A stretch of 5,982 nucleotides of DNA from an uncultured Moraxella sp. (GTDB taxonomy: Bacteria; Pseudomonadota; Gammaproteobacteria; Pseudomonadales; Moraxellaceae): contig CALAPG010000136.1 in the NCBI GenBank assembly GCA_937889485.1, positions 1 through 5,982 of the forward strand, written 5' to 3'. Positions within the stretch are counted from its first letter, which is position 1. The number at the start of each line of letters is the position of its first letter. This document shows positions 1-5,519 of the stretch, piece after piece. The notes under the pieces are model-generated. The model made no database searches. It was not told where the DNA came from and saw only the letters and a program-made list of their open reading frames with translations. The position numbers were made by a program, and so were the translations under genes.

Positions 1-220
1 GATTTTCAATCACAGATTTTTGCCATGATTGATGGATAATTTGGTCAAAAATAGCTTGGTAATGGGGTTTTTCACTATCAAGTTCATTATCAAGCCAATC
101 AATGGGCAAATCACGAACAAATTGATAAGTCAAATTTTGTAGAAAACGGATTTGCTCCGTCAATGACAGCTCATCAATGGCTTGGCTGATAAAATTGGTC
201 ACATCCGCATAACTTTTCAT
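1..220 (-). CDS. Hypothetical protein, N-terminal 73 residues (gene runs off the left edge)
   Basis: I do not recognise this protein. The frame opens with ATG at 220-218 and stays open to the window edge, giving 73 codons that begin MKSYADVTNF. The visible part is acidic, has no signal peptide or membrane segment, and looks mainly helical. Residues 8-38 form a likely amphipathic helix pair, followed by an acidic stretch around 41-50 (D, E, W, L). The start lies only 2 bases beyond the stop codon of the DUF2868 gene, so it is almost certainly co-transcribed and perhaps translationally coupled. A purine-rich AGAGAAAG upstream is only a weak ribosome binding site, which fits coupling. In many proteobacteria DUF2868 genes are followed by a GTPase gene with a DUF3482 domain, but no G1/Walker A motif appears in these 73 residues, where such GTPases normally carry it near the N-terminus. 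The gene's existence is fairly sure from context; its function is unknown. Confidence 0.7.
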   Translation of the reverse strand, partial: MKSYADVTNFISQAIDELSLTEQIRFLQNLTYQFVRDLPIDWLDNELDSEKPHYQAIFDQIIHQSWQKSVIEN

Positions 221-222
221 GG

Positions 223-1572
223 TTAACTTTCTCTGACCAATGCAATTTGACGCTCTGCCAAAGCGGTTTCCCATTGCAGTTGGCGCGCTTTGATGGTTGC
301 AATTTGGCTTGGATCTGGAAGGTAGTCTTGATGGGCATCTATCAGCTGCACAATCATGCCACCTTGAGCCGCGTTTGCGATGCTGTCTAGTTTTCTCATC
401 GTACCTCTATCGGGCAGTGCCAAATTTGAAACACCAACCAACACCTGCACAGGGGTGGTTTGTAAATACGTGATGAGTTTTTCAAGGTCATCACGGTCAT
501 CAACTCGACCGAAGTTTTGCGCATTCATGCCAACGGTTTTGGCATACCAGTGTGGATTGGCTTGTGGGTACTCAAGCAGTACGGCAAGTTTATTGGCTAG
601 GCTGATTTGAGCCGTTGGTGCAATAGGTTTTTGCTCGGCAGGACTGTCATCGGGGTCAACGACTTTACGCTGCCAAAAATCAATAATTTTTTGATAATAA
701 GGCTGTTTGATATTGAGCGTCATACGGCTTGAGCGCACCTTGATAAGGCAAAATAGCCATGCTACCAAGCGCGGTGCAATGCCATACATCAATAAGCTGC
801 CAATTAATAACATCGCCCAGCGAAATGCCACCATCTGCGGCGTGGTTTCTGGGTTCATCTGCGCGGTGATGATGTCTTGGGCGGTCGGGGTGGGAAAGCC
901 CACAATATTGGGTAGCCACGACATGACCTTGACCAATTCCACCACGGTGCTGTCTTGTAATAGGGTGGATTCCCACATAAAGTTATAATTTTTTACCAAT
1001 AACAACAAAATCAGTGACACCAACATTCCCAACAAGCTGGCGAGCCAAAACTGGTGGCTCACACGGCTGATATACCATTTGGTGCCCGTATGATTGAGCT
1101 GATGCTGATACAGCTCAATGGCAGTTTGGGTGACCGCATCTTTGCCACGCACCAACGTGGCAGGGGTAAATAGGCTGCCAAAAAAGCTGGGTTTGTTGCG
1201 TGGGGACAGTAGCACCCACCCAAGCCAGACCAACAGTATCAAGGTATTAAAACCCAACAGACTAGCTAATACATAAAAAAAGTTGACCACATTTGCTTGC
1301 ATGACGCCAACTAACGCAACAAAACCGATGACAAACCACATGACCGTCAAACCCCAAATCACCCCATTGAGACGGGTGTCAATGGTGGCGAGCAGATGGG
1401 CAAGTTTGCCATCAGTATCAATACGCGCGGCGCGGCGGCGTAGTTTGGTGAGGAAGTTACCCGATTCATTTTGTAGTTTTTCGGTGATGAGAATGGGGTC
1501 AGCTGAGAAAATATGATTTTTTTCTTCTAGCCTGCGGACAAGTTCGGTGAGTTGGTCTTGTGCGTTATACAT
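223..1572 (-). CDS. DUF2868 family inner-membrane protein
   Basis: This is a 449-residue integral membrane protein of the DUF2868 family, whose function is not established. Four hydrophobic segments are visible, at about residues 71-93, 97-122, 174-195 and 251-278. The family signature lies around residues 170-205 (RVSHQFWLASLLG, then NYNFMWESTLL), with GFPTPT at 225-230 and YGIAPRLVAWLFC at 263-275. The N-terminal 65 residues and the C-terminal 170 residues are hydrophilic and probably cytoplasmic. The C-terminal part has an alternating hydrophobic stretch (PVQVLVGVSNLALP, 374-387) that may form a small alpha/beta domain. The ATG is chosen because GAGG lies 7 bases upstream (1583-1580) and the start overlaps the end of the ATPase gene by 8 bases (ATGTATAA), a classic coupling arrangement. 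DUF2868 proteins are often encoded next to a DUF3482 GTPase; here the upstream partner is instead a DUF815 ATPase. Family assignment is confident; the role, possibly as membrane anchor or partner for an NTPase, is inference. Confidence 0.88.
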   Translation of the reverse strand: MYNAQDQLTELVRRLEEKNHIFSADPILITEKLQNESGNFLTKLRRRAARIDTDGKLAHLLATIDTRLNGVIWGLTVMWFVIGFVALVGVMQANVVNFFYVLASLLGFNTLILLVWLGWVLLSPRNKPSFFGSLFTPATLVRGKDAVTQTAIELYQHQLNHTGTKWYISRVSHQFWLASLLGMLVSLILLLLVKNYNFMWESTLLQDSTVVELVKVMSWLPNIVGFPTPTAQDIITAQMNPETTPQMVAFRWAMLLIGSLLMYGIAPRLVAWLFCLIKVRSSRMTLNIKQPYYQKIIDFWQRKVVDPDDSPAEQKPIAPTAQISLANKLAVLLEYPQANPHWYAKTVGMNAQNFGRVDDRDDLEKLITYLQTTPVQVLVGVSNLALPDRGTMRKLDSIANAAQGGMIVQLIDAHQDYLPDPSQIATIKARQLQWETALAERQIALVRES

Positions 1573-2455
1573 GTTTTAGCCTCACCATCCCAATATAGTG
1601 GCGGCTAAACTGATACGCCACGCGCCCCGAGCGTCCACCGCGCTCACTGGCAAAGCGCAATGCTGCCGCGCTCGCCTTGTCATCAAAGGGTAACTTTGCC
1701 TGCGCCAAATAATGCACGCAAATATCCAAGTACACAGGCTGCGTCATCGGATGAAACGCGAGCCACAGCCCAAAGCGGTCAGAGAGCGACACCGTCTCAT
1801 CAATTGTCTCATACGGGTTGACCTCATCGGTCTGCCCGTTGTAGATACTCATATTATCTTTCATCAGCTGCGGCAGTAGATGGCGGCGGTTACTGGTCGC
1901 ATAGACAAGTAGGTTATCCTGCTCACTGTCTAGCGCGCCATCTAGCACGCTTTTTAGGGTGCGGTAATTTTCATCTTGACCATTAAACGCCAAGTCGTCA
2001 CAGTACACCACATAACGACAGCCATGATTGGGGTAGGTGTGATGTAGCGTTCGTATCGCTTGACGAATCGGCTCTAGCATCACCAAGTCATCTCTAGATA
2101 CTTCAATAATACGCAGCCCATGGTCTTTATATTGGTGCAATAACGCGCGAATCAGTGATGACTTACCTGCCCCACGCGTACCTGTCATCAATACATGATT
2201 GGCGGGCAAGCCTGCCAGGTATTGACGGGTGTTTTGTATGAGTTTGGCTTTTTGGGTATCAATGCCCAGCAAATCATCAAGCGACAACTGCCAATCAATG
2301 GTCAATGGCAGCAGCGTCCCACTGCCTGTGTGGCGATTGGGCTGCCAACGGTAAGCAAGCACGGTTGGGTCAAGCTGTACGGGGGTGGCAAGCTGAGCTT
2401 GTAAAAACTGGCTCAGTAGGGTTTGCAAATCAGCCGATAGACAAAGGTGTGACAT
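1565..2455 (-). CDS. DUF815 family P-loop ATPase (AAA+-like)
   Basis: This is a 296-residue predicted cytoplasmic ATPase of the DUF815 family. The Walker A motif GTRGAGKS is at residues 92-99 with Lys98, and a Walker B-like strand RYVVYCDDL is at 147-155 with Asp153 and Asp154. The sensor-like ATSNRRHL is at 186-193, and the family hallmark SLSDRFGLW is at 223-231. The C-terminal GGRSGRVAYQF (273-283) has arginines placed like an AAA+ sensor 2. All catalytic residues appear intact and the length is normal for the family. The first 85 residues form the usual DUF815 N-terminal region preceding the nucleotide-binding core. The substrate and cellular process are unknown; family members are generally annotated only as ATP-binding. 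The ATG at 2455-2453 is the first start after a good extended -10 promoter, although its ribosome binding site is weak (AAGATGA about 10 bases upstream). It is the first gene of the leftward operon and overlaps the DUF2868 gene by 8 bases. Confidence 0.93.
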   Translation of the reverse strand: MSHLCLSADLQTLLSQFLQAQLATPVQLDPTVLAYRWQPNRHTGSGTLLPLTIDWQLSLDDLLGIDTQKAKLIQNTRQYLAGLPANHVLMTGTRGAGKSSLIRALLHQYKDHGLRIIEVSRDDLVMLEPIRQAIRTLHHTYPNHGCRYVVYCDDLAFNGQDENYRTLKSVLDGALDSEQDNLLVYATSNRRHLLPQLMKDNMSIYNGQTDEVNPYETIDETVSLSDRFGLWLAFHPMTQPVYLDICVHYLAQAKLPFDDKASAAALRFASERGGRSGRVAYQFSRHYIGMVRLKHV

Positions 2456-2484
2456 AATTTTTATTTCATCTTATTCAAACATTT

Positions 2485-2512
2485 ATCATACCAAAATCAG
2501 CGCAGCAACCAA
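2485..2512 (-). promoter_or_regulatory. Putative extended -10 promoter of the ATPase/DUF2868 operon
   Basis: Read on the minus strand, TATGAT (2490-2485) matches the sigma-70 -10 consensus at five of six bases. It is directly preceded by TGG, giving the TGn extended -10 motif. A weak -35, TTGGTT (2512-2507), sits 16 bases upstream. An extended -10 promoter can tolerate a poor -35. The predicted transcript starts near 2478, about 23 bases before the ATPase ATG, leaving a short leader. Motif match only; no experimental support. Confidence 0.5.
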
Positions 2513-2540
2513 AAAATATTTACGAAATGTGGAAGAAAAC

Positions 2541-2569
2541 TTGCATTTTGTCGACAAAAAAACTACTTT
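2541..2569 (+). promoter_or_regulatory. Putative sigma-70 promoter of the lipoprotein gene
   Basis: TTGCAT (2541-2546) is a fair -35 box, and TACTTT (2564-2569) is a weak -10 box 17 bases downstream, the preferred spacing. The predicted start near 2576 leaves a leader of about 47 bases before the lipoprotein ATG. The spacer contains a perfect palindrome (see separate entry), so a repressor could cover it. The -10 match is only three of six, so this call is tentative; TACTTA at 2576-2581 is an alternative. Confidence 0.35.
2546..2559. promoter_or_regulatory. Perfect 14-bp palindrome, possible operator
   Basis: TTTTGTCGACAAAA is a perfect inverted repeat with no loop, centred between 2552 and 2553. 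It lies in the divergent intergenic region, in the spacer between the putative -35 and -10 boxes of the lipoprotein gene. Unlooped palindromes at this position are typical binding sites for dimeric helix-turn-helix repressors. It is not a terminator, because there is no loop and no gene ends here. I cannot match it to a named regulator. Confidence 0.4.
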
Positions 2570-2580
2570 ATCAACTACTT
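2561..2580 (+). repeat. 8-bp direct repeat AACTACTT, two copies
   Basis: AACTACTT occurs at 2561-2568 and again at 2573-2580, a spacing of 12 bases, immediately after the palindrome and across the putative -10 box of the lipoprotein gene. It may be part of a regulator site or chance in AT-rich DNA. Confidence 0.5.
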
Positions 2581-2611
2581 AAAAAAAACTCACTATCTCA
2601 AACCGCATTTT

Positions 2612-2616
2612 AAGGA
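2612..2616 (+). promoter_or_regulatory. Ribosome binding site of the lipoprotein gene
   Basis: AAGGA lies 6 bases before the ATG at 2623. It is a good Shine-Dalgarno sequence and fixes the start codon, which is also the only start that leaves a complete lipoprotein signal peptide. Confidence 0.8.
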
Positions 2617-2622
2617 TAAAAG

Positions 2623-4932
2623 ATGCATTTTCAACCAAACCGTTATTTTACTATTAACCCACTTACTATCGCCATCGCGATCACCACATTGGGATTGGGC
2701 GGCTGTGCAAGTCAACCACTAGCGGCTCAAAAAGACCCCATCCACCACCAAGTGATTAGCGCTTATGAAGCCATGCTAGGCAAACAAAGCTACGCTTACG
2801 ACATGAACGTAAGCATTCAAACATCCCCCGCGCGTCTCACCACTGACATAGCACCTACACCAAAGCGCGATGCGCTTATCACAACATGGGCAAATGACAA
2901 AAAGCTCACCCCAGAGCAGCAGACCTTAATACAAACCGCGCAGCACTACCAACGTGTGGGTGAGGTTGACCCCTTCAAGGTGCTAGGCATCTTTGGCAAG
3001 CGTTTTCATCTTTCTGCCCAAGGCGTCATGGACTTGGGGCATGGGCAATTTAGCGTGGCGCCCCAACTAAACTACCGCCAACCCAATGCCGCCTCCTATC
3101 TCAAAGTGCCAATGGCAGTTGACCTAAAAAATGCCAAATTCTATGTCGATATGAGCGTGGCGTCAGAACTGGTCACCGACCCCAAATACGATGGGCGCTA
3201 CATTGAGCTTGACTACGGAAAATGGCTAAAAGAGAAAAAAATAGACCTAAACCCTTGGCTACAAATAGTCAAAGACGCTTCACTGATCACACCCACACTG
3301 GCGCGAGAAAAAGACTACCAAGTCATGCCATTAACCGCTGAAGACCGAAAAAAAGGCATCAACCAAAAAATAGGCTACCAACTTAACTACCATGAAGCAT
3401 TCGCCAATTATCTGTTATATCTGTACCTAAACTCAGATTACTTTAAAAACCTATTGGCGCAAAATCAAGACAGCGTCACCGACTCTGCCACCCTCATCAC
3501 CGACATACTCAAATCTAGCAAACCTGTGGGTAACGATGACCAAGCCTATGAAGCCGCCTTGCGCGTCTATCGTGCCATCGAGGCCGCCCAAGACAGCGCC
3601 GCCCAAGCCCCTAGCAGCACCGACAACCCTGAGCCCTATGCTACCGACAGTGACGGCAGCGAGCCGCACCTAGACGCCCATGAATCCACAGACGATGAAG
3701 GGCACATGCAGCAAGCACTACAAGCCTTCAACCAATACAAAACTGACAAATACACCCCAGTTGCCAACCTCAAGAACATCATTGCAACCAACCCACAAGC
3801 CATGGCACAGCTACGACTAGCCGCCGCCGAAGACCTCAAAACCATGATAAATACCGACGATGTTTCAACCATTGAATATGGCTTTAATCGTCACAAACAA
3901 CTGATATCCTTGGTATCACTCAGTCCTTTCCCAAAAGTTGACAGCATCAAAACCCAACCTGCCGCCACCGCGACAGCAAAGCCGCAAATTAAATCAGTCA
4001 TGAACTTTTACAACTACGGCAAAGCGCGCGTCGACCCTGCTATTTTTGCCAATGCTGTTACTTGGAAAGAAGCCACCAAAGAAGACAGTATCGTCGCGGT
4101 CACCAAAAAAAATGCAGAGTTTAAAAAACAAAAAAATCTAGAAACCTTTGCCCAAAGCCTATTTCGCCAAGACAAAAGTTATATCCAAACCTATGAAACC
4201 CTGTACGAATACCAATACCTACTCAACCAAAGCGAAGAAGACTTACAACACCTCAATCAAGCACAGTTAAAAACCATTGCCAAACAACTGGCAATCAACA
4301 GTGCCTTAGAAAACAACATTGACATCACCAATGCTCACGCTACCAGCCCACAGGCTCTTATGGATCAAAACCATGAAAGCGCTGCAGACGACTATGAAGA
4401 TAGCAACATCAAGGATGAAGTACAAGAAGCAGTCAATCACGCCTATTTACAGCAGCAATCACTCAACAACGTAAAAAAATGGCGCCAACAAGGGCTAACA
4501 GATGCCGTAATCTTTAGCAAATTGTACACCACTTTACAGGCAGACGACGCAGCAGCAGAGACCTATCATTATGAAAGCGAAGCACAAATCAGTAACTCGC
4601 CAGAACAAGACGCTTGTGAGCTGTTACTAGACAGCGACCAACTTGATAAAAAATCGCACCGTACACTCAGCAAAATATGTGCAAAATTGCCACAGGAAGC
4701 TGCCGCCGTCGAGGCTAAGCCCGCCCAACCTTCTCAGCAAGCTCAAGCTAGAAAACAGGCGTTTGCTGAACTATTGGGTAACATAGCCGTGCAAGACATG
4801 CAGCAGCCATCAGCGGACAACACCAACCAAGACCAACTCATCAAAAAAATCGAGCCGTTTATTGATGAAAGCTATAGTTATAGCGAGTCTGCATACCGAG
4901 AAGCCTATCGCATCATGCTGCTTAGCAAGTAA
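2623..4932 (+). CDS. Large predicted outer-membrane lipoprotein, unknown family (769 aa)
   Basis: I do not recognise a family. Residues 1-27 form a lipoprotein signal peptide: a short n-region with Arg7, a hydrophobic stretch LTIAIAITTLGLG (14-26), and the lipobox L25-G26-G27-C28. Cys28 would be lipidated by Lgt and become the mature N-terminus. Ala29 follows instead of Asp, so the Lol pathway should carry it to the outer membrane. Residues about 130-205 contain alternating strands (YLKVPMAVDLKNAKFYVDMS, then YIELDYGKWL) that resemble the beta-sheet pattern of LolB/LppX-like lipid-binding lipoproteins, but this is only an impression. Residues about 325-362 form an acidic, Ser/Asp/Glu-rich linker. 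Residues about 480-770 are helical, rich in Gln, Ala and Asn, with a short AKPAQPSQQAQA low-complexity stretch near 698-709. Apart from Cys28, only Cys665 and Cys686 are present and could form a periplasmic disulfide. The gene stands alone, with its own promoter region and a strong terminator. The coding strand is rich in A and C. The reading frame is certain; the function is unknown. Confidence 0.9.
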   Translation: MHFQPNRYFTINPLTIAIAITTLGLGGCASQPLAAQKDPIHHQVISAYEAMLGKQSYAYDMNVSIQTSPARLTTDIAPTPKRDALITTWANDKKLTPEQQTLIQTAQHYQRVGEVDPFKVLGIFGKRFHLSAQGVMDLGHGQFSVAPQLNYRQPNAASYLKVPMAVDLKNAKFYVDMSVASELVTDPKYDGRYIELDYGKWLKEKKIDLNPWLQIVKDASLITPTLAREKDYQVMPLTAEDRKKGINQKIGYQLNYHEAFANYLLYLYLNSDYFKNLLAQNQDSVTDSATLITDILKSSKPVGNDDQAYEAALRVYRAIEAAQDSAAQAPSSTDNPEPYATDSDGSEPHLDAHESTDDEGHMQQALQAFNQYKTDKYTPVANLKNIIATNPQAMAQLRLAAAEDLKTMINTDDVSTIEYGFNRHKQLISLVSLSPFPKVDSIKTQPAATATAKPQIKSVMNFYNYGKARVDPAIFANAVTWKEATKEDSIVAVTKKNAEFKKQKNLETFAQSLFRQDKSYIQTYETLYEYQYLLNQSEEDLQHLNQAQLKTIAKQLAINSALENNIDITNAHATSPQALMDQNHESAADDYEDSNIKDEVQEAVNHAYLQQQSLNNVKKWRQQGLTDAVIFSKLYTTLQADDAAAETYHYESEAQISNSPEQDACELLLDSDQLDKKSHRTLSKICAKLPQEAAAVEAKPAQPSQQAQARKQAFAELLGNIAVQDMQQPSADNTNQDQLIKKIEPFIDESYSYSESAYREAYRIMLLSK

Positions 4933-4940
4933 TCGAGGCA

Positions 4941-4963
4941 TTGTTTTATACCCTTGTTTTATA
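4941..4963 (+). repeat. 10-bp direct repeat TTGTTTTATA, two copies
   Basis: TTGTTTTATA occurs at 4941-4950 and 4954-4963, separated by CCC, between the lipoprotein stop codon and the terminator stem. It is probably a small local duplication in the 3' untranslated region; no function is evident. Confidence 0.6.
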
Positions 4964-4995
4964 AAAAAAGCTGAACCTTCGGGTTCAGCTTTTTT
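4964..4995. terminator. Bidirectional rho-independent terminator with UUCG loop
   Basis: A perfect 14-bp stem pairs 4964-4977 (AAAAAAGCTGAACC) with 4982-4995 (GGTTCAGCTTTTTT) around the loop TTCG. The C(UUCG)G tetraloop is exceptionally stable, and the stem ends in a run of six T on the plus strand and at least six T on the minus strand. It lies 31 bases after the lipoprotein stop and 16 bases after the end of the DUF493 gene, which reads the other way. It can therefore serve both convergent genes. Confidence 0.93.
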
Positions 4996-5011
4996 AACAA
5001 CTAACGCGGCG

Positions 5012-5362
5012 TTATAGCACAGTGCGAACCGTCTGCGCATCGTCTAGCATCTTATAAAGTTGGTTGACTTCATCGGCATGGGTTAGGTATAAATTACCCC
5101 GTACCGAATGAAAGCGCCCTGTTCGTGATGGTTTTAGAGTCAAGCTTGCCAAGTCAAAGCTAGGAAACAATGTGCCCAAGATAAGTTTAACCTCATCCAT
5201 CAAGGTTTCTTTATGTCCTTCATGCCCAATGATGCTAATCGGGTAATCCATGGGAAAGTGCCACAACTCAATGTTTTGAATATCTGTTTTTTTGCCTTGA
5301 ATTGGACGTTCAAGTGAACAGCCGCCGTCGATGTTACTAATTTTGATGGTTTTGTCGCTCAT
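5012..5362 (-). CDS. DUF493 family protein (YbeD-like, UPF0250)
   Basis: This is a 116-residue small cytosolic protein. Residues about 33-116 match the DUF493/YbeD fold, an ACT-like alpha/beta domain: LWHFPMDYPISIIG at 33-46 corresponds to the first strand. KPSRTGRFHSV at 77-87 matches the family core (E. coli KPSSKGNYHSV), and the end LYKMLDDAQTVRTVL matches E. coli LYEELGKIDIVRMVL. The family's biochemical role is unclear; in E. coli ybeD lies beside lipB, and regulation of or contact with lipoate metabolism has only been guessed from that. Here the neighbour is rpoD instead. The first 31 residues are an extra polar N-terminal extension compared with the 87-residue E. coli protein. The start is supported by GAGGT (5373-5369) 6 bases upstream of the ATG. 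It is likely transcribed from its own promoter, because a terminator separates it from rpoD, and it ends at the shared bidirectional terminator. No membrane or export signal is visible. Confidence 0.9.
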   Translation of the reverse strand: MSDKTIKISNIDGGCSLERPIQGKKTDIQNIELWHFPMDYPISIIGHEGHKETLMDEVKLILGTLFPSFDLASLTLKPSRTGRFHSVRGNLYLTHADEVNQLYKMLDDAQTVRTVL

Positions 5363-5467
5363 GGGCGTACCTCATTTTTTTGTGTCTTATCACTACATGG
5401 TGACTATTTTGCTAGTTTCAATCAAGAAATTATTGCAAGAAATTATTGCAAGGAGTAACCCAACGCC
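5363..5467 (-). other. Leader region of the DUF493 gene
   Basis: This non-coding stretch lies between the rpoD terminator and the DUF493 ATG. It holds a good ribosome binding site (GAGGT, 5373-5369) and a 13-bp tandem repeat (5424-5452). Several -35-like sequences can be read on the minus strand (two TTGCAA and one TTGAAA), but none has a convincing -10 box at 16-18 bases, so I do not place a promoter. No riboswitch or small ORF is apparent. Confidence 0.5.
5424..5452. repeat. 13-bp tandem repeat, two full copies plus three bases
   Basis: AAGAAATTATTGC occurs at 5424-5436 and 5437-5449 without a gap, followed by AAG. Each junction contains the 6-bp palindrome TTGCAA (5433-5438 and 5446-5451). 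It lies upstream of the DUF493 gene, where a promoter is expected. It could come from replication slippage or be a pair of regulator sites. Confidence 0.8.
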
Positions 5468-5499
5468 AAAAAAGCTGAAACAGGTATTTCAGCTTTTTT
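5468..5499 (-). terminator. Rho-independent terminator of rpoD
   Basis: A perfect 13-bp stem pairs 5468-5480 (AAAAAAGCTGAAA) with 5487-5499 (TTTCAGCTTTTTT) around a 6-base loop. Read on the minus strand, it begins 20 bases after the rpoD stop codon and ends in six T, the expected form for an intrinsic terminator. It is nearly symmetrical and could also work in the other direction. Its stem base and right flank are identical to those of the terminator at 4964-4995. Confidence 0.9.
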
Positions 5500-5519
5500 A
5501 ACAACCTTAATAAAAAATT

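Noticed and set aside
380..988. Open frames on the plus strand, and an alternative minus-strand frame, within the DUF2868 gene
   Set aside because: The DUF2868 frame has clear family motifs and membrane segments over the whole region; the others give no recognisable protein and lack start signals.
2546..2559. The palindrome as a terminator or as a LexA box
   Set aside because: It has no loop and no T-run after a gene end, and it does not contain the CTG-N10-CAG pattern of gammaproteobacterial LexA sites.
3451..3872. Open frames on the minus strand inside the lipoprotein gene
   Set aside because: They are antisense to a strongly supported gene, show low-complexity Ala/Gly/Val or Ser/Cys composition, and have no recognisable domain or ribosome binding site.
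4810..5040. Minus-strand open frame crossing the terminator between the lipoprotein and DUF493 genes
   Set aside because: It runs through a near-perfect terminator hairpin and overlaps the ends of both real genes; this is a chance frame.
5424..5452. CRISPR-like or mobile-element repeat
   Set aside because: The copies are only 13 bases, adjacent without spacers, just two in number, and there are no nearby cas or transposase genes.
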